This document shows positions 8,069-16,409 of a DNA stretch of 64,000 nt, piece after piece (the stretch's first letter is position 1; every line of letters begins with the position of its first letter). The notes under the pieces are model-generated. The model searched no databases and had not been told where the DNA came from. It worked only from the letters and a program-made list of their open reading frames with translations. The stretch comes from JACMLD01 sp044223995 (GTDB lineage Bacteria > Bacteroidota > Bacteroidia > Chitinophagales > Chitinophagaceae). Both the position numbers and the translations under genes were made by a program. Where the stretch lies: the NCBI GenBank assembly GCA_044223995.1, contig JBGALE010000004.1, positions 1 through 64,000 on the forward strand. The letters run 5' to 3'.

Positions 8069-9070
8069 ATGGCTATTTTAAATTTCCAGAAACCTGACAA
8101 AATCGTTTTGCAGAAAGCAACCGATTTTGAAGCTCAATTTGAGTTCCGTCCGCTTGAACCCGGTTTTGGTGTTACGATTGGCAATGCCCTGCGCAGGGTG
8201 CTGTTGAGTTCTTTGGAAGGGTATGCTATCATCGGCATCAGGATTGAAGGGGTGGAGCATGAATTTGCTACCATTAAAGGCGTAACAGAAGATGTTACTG
8301 AAATTATTCTTAACCTGAAACAGGTTCGCTTTAAGCGCACTGTTGATCATGAAGTGGCCAACGAAAAAGTGGCACTGCATATTAAAGGCAAAACAGAATT
8401 CACCGCAGGTATGATCCAGGAAGGCACGCAAAGCTTCCAGGTGATGAATCCTGACTTATTAATCTGCACCATGGATGCTTCATCCAAACTGGATATCGAA
8501 TTAACCATTGGTAAAGGCCGTGGTTATGTTCCTGCAGAAGATAATAAAATGAAAGATGCCCCGCTGGGTTATGTTCCCATCGACTCTATTTACACACCTA
8601 TCAAGAACGTAAAATACGTGATTGAAAATACGCGTGTGGAACAACGTACCGACTACGAGAAACTGATCATGGAAGTTTCTACCGATGGTACCATCCACCC
8701 GGAAGAAGCAGTTAAACAGGCTTCACGTATCCTGATTCAGCACCTGATGATCATTACGGATGAAAACATCACGTTTGACAACAAGGAAGAGAAGAAGGAA
8801 GACCTGGTAGATGAGCAAACTTTACAACTGAGAAAGATTCTGAAAACACCGCTGGAAGATCTTGATCTGTCAGTACGTGCTTTCAACTGTCTGAAAGCGG
8901 CAAAAATCAATTCACTGAGCGAACTGGTACAGTACGAGCAGGAAGACCTGATGAAATTCCGCAACTTTGGTCAGAAATCACTGGCTGAGATTGAGCAGGT
9001 ACTGGGTGAAAGAGGTTTGCATTTCGGTATGGACCTGAGCAAACTGGGCCTAGACAAAGAAGATCTATAG
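8069..9070 (+). CDS. rpoA: RNA polymerase alpha subunit
   Basis: A 333-residue alpha subunit. The N-terminal dimerisation/assembly domain (residues 1-235) contains FEFRPLEPGFGVTIGNALRRVLLSSLEG and GVTEDVTEIILNLKQ. The C-terminal domain (~255-325) has the helix-hairpin-helix DNA- and activator-contact region LRKILKTPLEDLDLSVRAFNCLKAA...ELVQYEQEDLMKFRNFGQKSLAEI. It occupies its usual place between rpsD and rplQ. Confidence 0.98.
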   Translation: MAILNFQKPDKIVLQKATDFEAQFEFRPLEPGFGVTIGNALRRVLLSSLEGYAIIGIRIEGVEHEFATIKGVTEDVTEIILNLKQVRFKRTVDHEVANEKVALHIKGKTEFTAGMIQEGTQSFQVMNPDLLICTMDASSKLDIELTIGKGRGYVPAEDNKMKDAPLGYVPIDSIYTPIKNVKYVIENTRVEQRTDYEKLIMEVSTDGTIHPEEAVKQASRILIQHLMIITDENITFDNKEEKKEDLVDEQTLQLRKILKTPLEDLDLSVRAFNCLKAAKINSLSELVQYEQEDLMKFRNFGQKSLAEIEQVLGERGLHFGMDLSKLGLDKEDL

Positions 9071-9080
9071 TTCACAATAT

Positions 9081-9144
9081 GATAATGTGAGAATGTGGTG
9101 ATGCGCCAATAAGGTATTTACAATGTCCACATTTTCTCATTATC
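9081..9144. repeat. Imperfect inverted repeat between rpoA and rplQ
   Basis: An 18-base arm GATAATGTGAGAATGTGG (9081-9098) is complementary, with two mismatches, to CCACATTTTCTCATTATC (9127-9144). The RNA would form a long hairpin with a 28-base loop between rpoA and rplQ. There is no T-tract, so it is not a classical terminator. It could affect mRNA processing or stability, or be a dispersed repeat. Confidence 0.5.
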
Positions 9145-9214
9145 ACATTTACACATTTAAAATAAGTACTTCACAATTCCTGACACGGTGTGAAGGAAAT
9201 AAAACTCAAACGTC

Positions 9215-9706
9215 ATGCGTCACGGAGACAAAATCAAAAATTTAAGCAGGACAGCTTCCCACAGGAAAGCCCTGCTGAGCAATCTCGCCATTGAGCTGAT
9301 TAAGCACAAGCGAATCGTAACCACACTTGCCAAGGCAAAAGCCCTTCGGGTATATGTGGAGCCATTGGTGACCAAATCAAAGGAAAACAATACACACCAG
9401 CGCCGTGTGGTATTCAGCTACCTGCAGGACAAGGAAGCAGTGACTGAATTGTTTACCAATATCAGCGCTAAAGTAGCTGGTCGTCCAGGTGGTTATACCC
9501 GTATCATTAAACTGGGTGCCCGTGTGGGTGACAACGCTGACCGTGCCATGATTGAGCTGGTTGATTTCAATGAAGTATACGGCAAGGGTACGGCTGCTAA
9601 AGCTGAACCAGCCAAGAGAACACGCCGTGGTAAGAGCACCAAAAAAGCGGAAGCCACTGCTGACAAAGCTGTTGAAGCAAAAGCAGACGAAAAAAAGGAA
9701 GCATAA
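9215..9706 (+). CDS. rplQ: 50S ribosomal protein L17 with basic/acidic C-terminal tail
   Basis: The first ~120 residues are L17: MRHGDKIKNLSRTASHRKALLSNLAIELIKHKRIVTTLAKAKALR, and the end strand AMIELVDFNE. After residue ~125 comes a low-complexity tail rich in Ala, Lys and Glu (KAEPAKRTRRGKSTKKAEAT...). Such tails are common on L17 in Bacteroidota. L17 lies near the exit tunnel. It ends the cluster; a strong terminator follows 25 bases after the stop. Confidence 0.97.
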   Translation: MRHGDKIKNLSRTASHRKALLSNLAIELIKHKRIVTTLAKAKALRVYVEPLVTKSKENNTHQRRVVFSYLQDKEAVTELFTNISAKVAGRPGGYTRIIKLGARVGDNADRAMIELVDFNEVYGKGTAAKAEPAKRTRRGKSTKKAEATADKAVEAKADEKKEA

Positions 9707-9731
9707 GTTGACAAACTTCTTTTACATACCG

Positions 9732-9763
9732 AAGCGGGGCTGTTGTACAGTCCCGCTTTTTTT
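9732..9763 (+). terminator. Rho-independent terminator of the infA-rplQ cluster
   Basis: AAGCGGGGCTG (9732-9742) pairs with CAGTCCCGCTT (9748-9758), with one G-T pair, around the loop TTGTA, followed by a T run through 9763. An 11-bp stem plus U-tract is a strong intrinsic terminator. Confidence 0.85.
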
Positions 9764-9835
9764 ATGTGTTTTGTGAACAAAAAAATATTCAAACAAAACA
9801 ACGATTACTTTTCTTTGCAAAATTATTAAAACACC

Positions 9836-10939
9836 ATGGGCACAACACAGCAAACAAAGGCAGTTCTGTTACTCGCAGACGGAACCATTCATTACGGCCA
9901 GGGTTTTGGCGCCACCGGTACGACCACCGGAGAAATTTGTTTTAACACTGGTATGACAGGTTACCAGGAAGTGTTTACTGATCCGAGTTATTACGGGCAG
10001 GTGTTAATAATGAACAGCGCCCATATTGGAAATTATGGTGTGAAGGAAAGCGACGTTGAGTCAGATAGCGTTAAGATAAAAGGTTTGATAGGCCGTAACC
10101 TCGAGGAGCAATACAGCCGCAAACAAGCCCAGGGCTCCCTGGATGAATACCTGAAAAAGCAAAATATTGTTTGTATACATGGTGTAGACACAAGGGCATT
10201 GGTAGAACATGTACGGGTAAAAGGTGCCATGAATTGTATCATCTCCACGGAGACAACAGATATCACCGCGTTGAGAAAACAACTGGACGCTGTTCCCAGC
10301 ATGGACGGCCTTGAACTAGCCAGCCATGTTTCGACTACCAAAGCGTATGAACTCGGTGATCCCAAGAGCAAAGTAAGGATTGCAGTGATGGACTATGGCA
10401 TCAAGAAAAATATTTTGAACTGTATGACAGAACGCGGCGCTTTTGTAAAAGTGTTCCCGGCCAAAACAGCTACTTCAGAACTAAAAGCGTTTAACCCCAG
10501 TGGTTATTTTATTTCCAACGGTCCCGGAGATCCGGCAGCGATGCCGTATGCAATTACAACGGTGAAAGAAATACTGAAAGAGAAAAAGCCCCTGTTTGGA
10601 ATTTGCCTGGGCCACCAGTTGCTGGCGCTTGCCAATGATATACCCACTTTTAAAATGCACCACGGTCATCGCGGGCTCAATCACCCTGTCAAGAACCTTG
10701 TTACCGGTAAAAGCGAGATAACTACACAGAACCACGGATTTGGTGTAGACCCGGAAGCGGTAAAAAAAGCCAGCAATGTTGAAGTGACGCATGTAAACCT
10801 GAACGACCAGTCGATAGAAGGAATAAAGCTGAAAGACAAACCAGCCTTCTCGGTTCAGTACCACCCGGAAGCTACACCGGGACCTCACGACAGCCGCTAC
10901 CTGTTTGATGACTTCATGCAACTGATCGAAAAATCATAA
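9836..10939 (+). CDS. carA: Carbamoyl-phosphate synthase small (glutaminase) subunit
   Basis: A 367-residue CarA. The N-terminal domain begins KAVLLLADGTIHYGQGFGA with FNTGMTGYQEVFTDPSYYGQ. The C-terminal class I amidotransferase domain has the nucleophile Cys in FGICLGHQLLA, the oxyanion strand SNGPGDPA, and the His/Glu pair in VQYHPEATPGPHD. It releases ammonia from glutamine for carbamoyl phosphate synthesis (pyrimidines, arginine). carB is not in the window. The rplQ-carA order recurs in Bacteroidota. A near-consensus -7 element (TTTCTTTG) lies about 20 bases before the start. Confidence 0.96.
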   Translation: MGTTQQTKAVLLLADGTIHYGQGFGATGTTTGEICFNTGMTGYQEVFTDPSYYGQVLIMNSAHIGNYGVKESDVESDSVKIKGLIGRNLEEQYSRKQAQGSLDEYLKKQNIVCIHGVDTRALVEHVRVKGAMNCIISTETTDITALRKQLDAVPSMDGLELASHVSTTKAYELGDPKSKVRIAVMDYGIKKNILNCMTERGAFVKVFPAKTATSELKAFNPSGYFISNGPGDPAAMPYAITTVKEILKEKKPLFGICLGHQLLALANDIPTFKMHHGHRGLNHPVKNLVTGKSEITTQNHGFGVDPEAVKKASNVEVTHVNLNDQSIEGIKLKDKPAFSVQYHPEATPGPHDSRYLFDDFMQLIEKS

Positions 10940-11011
10940 AAACCGAAAGGAGGAAGTTGTCCGCTCAAAATCTTTTACGGTTTTGCATTTTTACTTTTTA
11001 ATTTTACCGGT

Positions 11012-11428
11012 ATGAAAATAGCCATCATCAACGGGCCAAATCTCAACCTGCTGGGCAAGCGGGAAACTGATATTTACGGAAATCAATCGTTCGAAATTTA
11101 TTATGAATCGTTGAAGAAGAAATACCCCTCCGTTGAATTTTCCTATTTTCAAAGTAATATAGAAGGTGAACTGGTATCTGAAATTCAAAGAGCAGGTTTT
11201 GAAGCAGATGGTATTATATTAAATCCTGCGGGATACACACATACTTCAGTTGCTATTGGCGATGCCATCGCTGCGGTAAAAGCAAAAACAGTGGAAGTAC
11301 ATATTTCAAATGTACATGCCCGTGAAGATTTCCGAAAGATCTCCCATGTATCGGGCAAAGCCGTTGGTAGTATTTTCGGCCTTGGTTTGAAGGGCTACGA
11401 GCTGGCGGTTCAATACCTGTTGCAATAA
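11012..11428 (+). CDS. aroQ: Type II 3-dehydroquinate dehydratase
   Basis: A 138-residue type II dehydroquinase. The signature NGPNLNLLGKRETDIYG (residues 7-23) includes the catalytic Tyr; SNIEGELVSEIQ and LNPAGYTHTSVAIGDAI supply substrate-binding residues, and VHISNVHAREDFRKISHVS carries the conserved His and Arg. It catalyses the third step of the shikimate pathway. It stands alone between carA and the convergent PPIase gene, with only 2 bases between the two stop codons. Confidence 0.96.
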   Translation: MKIAIINGPNLNLLGKRETDIYGNQSFEIYYESLKKKYPSVEFSYFQSNIEGELVSEIQRAGFEADGIILNPAGYTHTSVAIGDAIAAVKAKTVEVHISNVHAREDFRKISHVSGKAVGSIFGLGLKGYELAVQYLLQ

Positions 11429-11430
11429 TT

Positions 11431-12060
11431 TTATAAGATTATTCGTAACATCAACGCAAATCCATTGTCCTGCCTGGGATCAGAAGTCTTTTTGATGATG
11501 TGAACACCAGTTCGGCTCCACACTTTAAATACTTCTCCTTTTTTTCTTTTTGCCAGTTCGCGTTCAATTTCAGGCACTACCGCTCCGCGCGCAATCCATC
11601 CAAGATCACCTTTGGTTACACCTTCCCCACCCATGCTGTAAGTTTGTGCCATTTCTTCAAAGCTGGCGGTGCCGTTTTTGATACGGTCGATAATGCTTAA
11701 TGCCAGTGAGTCGGCAATCCGCCTCGTAAAAATGGTGGTATCAATAAATATCTGGCTGACGCGGGTAAATGTGTTCGGCAGTTTACCCAGTACCTGTACC
11801 AGGTATTTTTTATCGTACGGCCCGTACACCTTTTTTATTTTTCCATTATAGGCGAGGCTGTCGGCAACACTTACAAAATGCGTGGCATTTAAAACAATAA
11901 TAGTATCCAGCTTATATCTTTTTTTCAATACATCGCGTACATAGGCGATGGGATTGGGGGCCGCTTCGATATTTGCCTTCATCTGTGGGATGGTCATTTT
12001 CTGTGCCGGGGCGATATAACATAATCCTGCCAGGAACAAAGCCGCAAGTAGTTTTTTCAT
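11431..12060 (-). CDS. Exported parvulin-type peptidyl-prolyl isomerase
   Basis: The start is placed at the ATG 12058-12060, because MKKLLAALFLAGLCYIAPAQ is a clear Sec signal peptide; the frame extends 32 codons upstream without features. The mature part has a spacer and then a parvulin (PpiC/SurA-like) domain: IIDRIKNGTASFEEMAQTYSMGGEGVTKGDLGWIARGAVVPEIE followed by GEVFKVWSRTGVHIIK. Expected role: folding of envelope proteins in the periplasm. It has a single PPIase domain (209 residues in total) and no SurA N domain of full size. Confidence 0.85.
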   Translation of the reverse strand: MKKLLAALFLAGLCYIAPAQKMTIPQMKANIEAAPNPIAYVRDVLKKRYKLDTIIVLNATHFVSVADSLAYNGKIKKVYGPYDKKYLVQVLGKLPNTFTRVSQIFIDTTIFTRRIADSLALSIIDRIKNGTASFEEMAQTYSMGGEGVTKGDLGWIARGAVVPEIERELAKRKKGEVFKVWSRTGVHIIKKTSDPRQDNGFALMLRIIL

Positions 12061-12207
12061 GTAGTGCTGGGTTGTCCGGCAAAGATAAGGGGCAGGGGGG
12101 CTAAAAAATAAGGGGGAAAACAAGAATGCTTTCCCCGTTTCCCTGATTTGAATCAATTGACGACATGCGACGTCATTTTAGTGATGACTCAAACACTCTT
12201 TATGTAA

Positions 12208-13458
12208 TTATTCATATTTTCTCCCCTTTGTCAGCCAGAAATCGCGGTAAGAGATGGTAAAGGTGAAATTCACGTATGTCTCTTTTATCAGGTCATTCTT
12301 CGTCGTTCCCCTCTGGCCGATTTCCATCGCTACATTAAAACCCAGCGGATTTCTAATACTGTTTACGCCATAGCCTACCGTTAAACCGACATCTTTTAAT
12401 TGCTGCCCGTGTACATTGAGATAGGAGTTGCCATAATACAAGCCGGCTTGCAGGTGGCTCCTTTCATAGGCCTGGTTGATGTATTGTTTTTTATTGGAAA
12501 TTTCAAAACCAACCGAACCCCTTGAGCTGTTTTCCAGTGAATAATTCACACCGGAAGCATTGCTGTTGGTCCACGACTGGTATTTATAATCTGCAGTGAC
12601 GGTATATTTATTGTCTTTAGTAATACTGATGCCCGCTGCCGAAGCAGTTGGAATACGAAAAATATCATTTCGTGTAATGGTATTCTTTAAAATATCGGAG
12701 CTGTTATCTGTTACCTGTACATTGTATTCAGCAGCCAGTTGTTGTTTGGTGGAATAAGTACCGCCGAGGCTGACATCCCAGTGTTTATTGAGGGAGAAGT
12801 AATATTGTGCTCCGTAAGTGAAATAAAAATTCTTCAAGAAAATCTGGTTCGTGGTAACCAGGGATGTTTGCAAATCCGATGTCAGCAGTGTTTCTGTTTG
12901 CGTGAGTGAACCAAACAGGTATGATGCATTTACACCTACTGAAAAATGTTTGAACAACTGAAATGCATTTCCCCAGTAAATCTGGTTCACACCGCCTGTG
13001 CCTTCATATTGTGCAGGTACAGATGTATTGGTTCCCTGGATATTTTTAACGGAGGTAAATGCATAGCTGGCCGAGCTGAAGGGCATCAATCCAAAACTGG
13101 AGCCCCAAAATTTATTAATCTTTGTGCCTACGGCAAAATGCTTGATCGCGAAATCTTTGGAAGTATTGGAAAATCCATTAATGGGTTGACCTGCATAACT
13201 GACAAACTGCCCCCTTGCTGATAATTCAAATGCAAAAAACTGTTGCTGCAATGCAGAATAGGAGGCAGGGTTGTTGTTAATCAGATAGCGGTCACTCCGG
13301 TAAGCAATACCTGTATTCGCCATACCCGCTGTCCTGTTATAATAATTGGTTTCGAGATCGCCGATACCAAGAATGGAATAAGGCGAATTGGTATTCTGGC
13401 AATACACAACAGATGAAATGGTAACTAATATGAACGATGTGAGAATTTTTTTCATCAA
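12208..13458 (-). CDS. Outer-membrane beta-barrel protein (FadL/OmpP1-like), function unknown
   Basis: A 416-residue protein with a signal peptide (MMKKILTSFILVTISSVVYCQ). The mature part alternates hydrophobic and polar residues and is rich in aromatic and Asn/Ser residues, as in outer-membrane barrels. The opening NTNSPYSILGIGDLETNYYNRTAGMANTGIAYRSDRYLINNNPAS resembles the plug-like start of Bacteroidota OmpP1/FadL-type and PorV-like barrels. Its start is 4 bases after the stop of the DUF4270 gene, so the two are co-transcribed and probably work together at the outer membrane. The substrate is unknown. Confidence 0.75.
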   Translation of the reverse strand: MMKKILTSFILVTISSVVYCQNTNSPYSILGIGDLETNYYNRTAGMANTGIAYRSDRYLINNNPASYSALQQQFFAFELSARGQFVSYAGQPINGFSNTSKDFAIKHFAVGTKINKFWGSSFGLMPFSSASYAFTSVKNIQGTNTSVPAQYEGTGGVNQIYWGNAFQLFKHFSVGVNASYLFGSLTQTETLLTSDLQTSLVTTNQIFLKNFYFTYGAQYYFSLNKHWDVSLGGTYSTKQQLAAEYNVQVTDNSSDILKNTITRNDIFRIPTASAAGISITKDNKYTVTADYKYQSWTNSNASGVNYSLENSSRGSVGFEISNKKQYINQAYERSHLQAGLYYGNSYLNVHGQQLKDVGLTVGYGVNSIRNPLGFNVAMEIGQRGTTKNDLIKETYVNFTFTISYRDFWLTKGRKYE

Positions 13459-13462
13459 CAGC

Positions 13463-14797
13463 TTATTTATTAATAGAGATGTAATAGAGTTTCAGTTGAA
13501 TTTTCCCCTTATCATTTTGTGTGTCGCCAATTACCAGGCGGTCTACTGAATTATAACGGCTGCCTGTTGGTGGCATTAACAGTAATCCATTTTTGTTGAT
13601 CGCTGCAATGGCAATTTGTTGCTGCAGGTAGGCGGTTACATCATAGGTATAATTGGTATTGGTTCCATACACACCATCAATGGAGAGGTTGCCTGTTTCT
13701 GTTATCGTGGTACTGCCATCAACAGTCGTTAATGGGGCACCGGGTTCATTACCACCATCGGTTGATGCAGCCTGTAATACAGGTGGCAATGTATAGCTGT
13801 CAGTATAACTGTTGAAAACTGGTTGCACAACAAGGTCTGCTTTTATTATTTTTATAAAATCGGTTCTTTCGAGCAGTTTCCTCAGGTAGGGAAAACTAAT
13901 TTTCAAATACAATCCTGCTCCCGGTTGCAGGTAGCCTTTATTACCGGTTTCAGATGAAAGCGCTTCCCTTTTGTTTGCGTTTAAAATATTGATAGCAGTG
14001 CCCGAACGGTCATAGCTGATATTATTAAACTGCAGGTTTTTATTGAATAAAGCAAAGTCAACATATTTGTTTTCAGTAAATACACCTGTTTGGTGATAAT
14101 ACAATCGCATCACGACACTATCCTTGAATCCATAACTATTCGCATTGCTGGTGGCTTCCATACGAAGACCCTTGAAGTAGTTGGTGAACTGTGCATTGTC
14201 TTTTACAATGGCATTGTTATTTTTTAACATTGAAAACAGTTCCTGTCCTTTTGCATCATCGAGGTGAATACGGAAACTATCCAGTGCGCCGGGGCGAACA
14301 ATCCTCGTGGCAGAGCCGAGAATGGCGTTGCTCACCGGGAATGTGGTAGTATTGAAAAAAACACTTTGACCATCCGGCAAGCCTATTTCATCTGTTAACT
14401 GTCGTACGGCTACTGAAAAAAGCTGAGTGGTATCACCGTAGTATGTTCCATCGCCTTTCATAATCAGTGACAGGGAATCAAACTGTGCGTTACTGAGTAT
14501 GGTCCACGATGAAGGTGGTGCCAGCTCTGCATAAGACGATGCGGTGATCTTTCCAAAATAAGGATCGTTATAATTACCTATTAGCGTAGTGCCTGTTTGA
14601 GAGGTAGGCACAGAGTCTTTGAAAATCGTAGATACTACAGGACTGATAGAATCGACCAATACTATATTGGTGATATTGGTACTGATGTACTCCTCGCCAT
14701 ATTGAATATTTGTTTTATAACAACCAGGAAGTGTTGTGCTAAGAACCAGGAATAACAAAATAATAAATGGAAAACGTGTAAACAGTAATCGACTCAT
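13463..14797 (-). CDS. DUF4270-family lipoprotein
   Basis: A 444-residue protein with a lipoprotein signal: hydrophobic FPFIILLFLVLSTTLPGC, with the lipobox Cys at residue 26. The mature start (YGEEYISTNITNIVLVDSISPVVSTIFKDSVPTSQTGTTLIGNYNDPYFG) is the characteristic opening of DUF4270 proteins, where short-lived strands precede a fixed G-x-Y-x-D-P-x-F-G motif. Members are beta-rich exported lipoproteins of Bacteroidota without a known activity. First gene of a pair with the downstream beta-barrel. The upstream gap 14798-15066 is AT-rich and probably carries divergent promoters. Confidence 0.85.
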   Translation of the reverse strand: MSRLLFTRFPFIILLFLVLSTTLPGCYKTNIQYGEEYISTNITNIVLVDSISPVVSTIFKDSVPTSQTGTTLIGNYNDPYFGKITASSYAELAPPSSWTILSNAQFDSLSLIMKGDGTYYGDTTQLFSVAVRQLTDEIGLPDGQSVFFNTTTFPVSNAILGSATRIVRPGALDSFRIHLDDAKGQELFSMLKNNNAIVKDNAQFTNYFKGLRMEATSNANSYGFKDSVVMRLYYHQTGVFTENKYVDFALFNKNLQFNNISYDRSGTAINILNANKREALSSETGNKGYLQPGAGLYLKISFPYLRKLLERTDFIKIIKADLVVQPVFNSYTDSYTLPPVLQAASTDGGNEPGAPLTTVDGSTTITETGNLSIDGVYGTNTNYTYDVTAYLQQQIAIAAINKNGLLLMPPTGSRYNSVDRLVIGDTQNDKGKIQLKLYYISINK

Positions 14798-15066
14798 TCA
14801 GCAAATTTTGGACAATGTTCGCTAATGAAGTGTTACTGATTTGTTAGTATGGATTATTTTAATCGAATTATCGGTCAATCATTCTTTTTTATCTACGAGT
14901 TGAAATTTCATCATGTTGTACTGTCAACACCACATTTATGTTAATGAAATGTATTGGTATATTTATTTATACTGTTCATCGATTTTTTGATACTGAAATT
15001 CCATTTTAACGAATAGTGATGTGTGTTATCGTATAGTTTTACCGGAAACAAAATAAAAACTAAAGT

Positions 15067-16074
15067 ATGAGCAGGATTGTTTATTCTCTTCTTTTTACCG
15101 GCAGTTCTTTGTTCTTATTGTATGCGTGTACCAAATCTTCTTCTTCCACTACAACTACCGTGGGCAACTGGGTTCGCCGCTCTGATTTTGATGGTGTAGC
15201 CCGTAGTGAGGCCGTTTCCTTTGTAGTGGGTGATTCAGCTTATGTAGCTACCGGTTACGATGGAGATGTTCGCCTGCGTGATCTGTGGAAATACGATGTG
15301 ACAAATAATTACTGGATACAAAAAGCTGATTTGCCTGGCGACGCAAGAAGTTCTGCGGTTGGATTCGCCACTACGACAAAAGGATATGTAGGGACAGGTT
15401 TCAATGGTGCCGATAAATTAAAAGATTTTTGGGAATACGATCCTGTTGCCAATAGCTGGACAAAGAAGGCAGACTTTGCAGGTTCCGCCCGTTATGATGC
15501 TGTAGGTTTTGGTATCAGCGATAAAGGCTATATCACGACAGGGTTTGATGGCAACTATTTGAAAGATTTCTGGATGTATGATCCTGCTACTGATTCATGG
15601 GCACAGAAAGTGAGCCTTGGCGGATCTAAGCGTTCGGGTGCCGTTGCATTTGTATATAAGGGAAATGCCTATGTATGTACAGGTACAAACAATGGTACTT
15701 CTGTCAATGATTTTTGGATGTATGATCCGGTAGCTGCACAATGGACGGAGAAAAAATTTATCTCCAATGTGAGTACGGATACCTATGATGACAGCTATGC
15801 CATTGTAAGAAGCAACGGCGTGGCTTTTGTAATTGGCGATAAAGCGTATGTAAGTACAGGAGAAAATGGTGCAATACTCAGCGACACCTGGGAATATGAT
15901 TTTGCAACAGATTTATGGACAAAGAAAACAAACTGGGAGGGTTCTGAAAGAACAGGTGCTACAGGATTCTCGGTAAAGAACAGGGGCTTTCTGCTGACTG
16001 GCCGCAACAGCACCTACCGTTTTGATGATATGCGCGAGTTTCTCCCCAATGATACATACAATGCAAATGACTAA
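15067..16074 (+). CDS. Kelch-repeat lipoprotein
   Basis: A 335-residue protein with a lipoprotein signal ending LFLLYAC (Cys21), then a Ser/Thr linker. The mature protein consists of six or so ~48-residue Kelch repeats, each with the pattern YVxTGxDGxxxLKDFWxYDPxTxxWxxKxxF and a conserved DFW-x-YDP turn, predicting a beta-propeller on the cell surface or the periplasmic face of the outer membrane. Kelch propellers mostly bind proteins or glycans. The start of the DUF4907 gene overlaps its 3' end, so the two are translationally linked. Confidence 0.88.
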   Translation: MSRIVYSLLFTGSSLFLLYACTKSSSSTTTTVGNWVRRSDFDGVARSEAVSFVVGDSAYVATGYDGDVRLRDLWKYDVTNNYWIQKADLPGDARSSAVGFATTTKGYVGTGFNGADKLKDFWEYDPVANSWTKKADFAGSARYDAVGFGISDKGYITTGFDGNYLKDFWMYDPATDSWAQKVSLGGSKRSGAVAFVYKGNAYVCTGTNNGTSVNDFWMYDPVAAQWTEKKFISNVSTDTYDDSYAIVRSNGVAFVIGDKAYVSTGENGAILSDTWEYDFATDLWTKKTNWEGSERTGATGFSVKNRGFLLTGRNSTYRFDDMREFLPNDTYNAND

Positions 16075-16402
16075 GAAGTTAACATGGCTGGTGGTGCCGG
16101 TATCGCTGCTGATGACAGCGGCTGGCGCCACCATCTTATATAAAGATCATAACAGGTGGAATGAAATGGTAAGGCTGGAATTGCGCCCGTTGCAAAAAGC
16201 AGGCGGATGGGGCTACGAGATTTTAGCGGATGATAAAATATATATTCACCAGGATTGTATCCCTGCTATCAAAAGCCAGAAACCATTTGTCAGTAAGGCT
16301 GAGGCAATGCTGGTAGGCAATGCAGTCATCGGTAAATTACAGAAGGGAAAACTGGCCGGCATTACGGTAGATGAACTCAACCAGTTGCACGTGCATTACT
16401 AA
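16061..16402 (+). CDS. DUF4907-family membrane-anchored protein
   Basis: The start is taken as ATG 16061 (MQMTKKLTWLVVPVSLLMTAAG); ATG 16067 (MTKK) is equally possible, and the longer frame from 16022 lies inside the Kelch gene. A single N-terminal hydrophobic segment would export or anchor it. The following ~85 residues match DUF4907: GGWGYEILADDKIYIHQDCIPAIKSQKPFVSKAEA, then GNAVIGKLQKGKLAGITVDELNQL. It overlaps the Kelch gene by 14 bases; DUF4907 proteins commonly sit next to Kelch lipoproteins (from memory). Function unknown. Confidence 0.78.
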   Translation: MQMTKKLTWLVVPVSLLMTAAGATILYKDHNRWNEMVRLELRPLQKAGGWGYEILADDKIYIHQDCIPAIKSQKPFVSKAEAMLVGNAVIGKLQKGKLAGITVDELNQLHVHY

Positions 16403-16409
16403 TTGTTAA

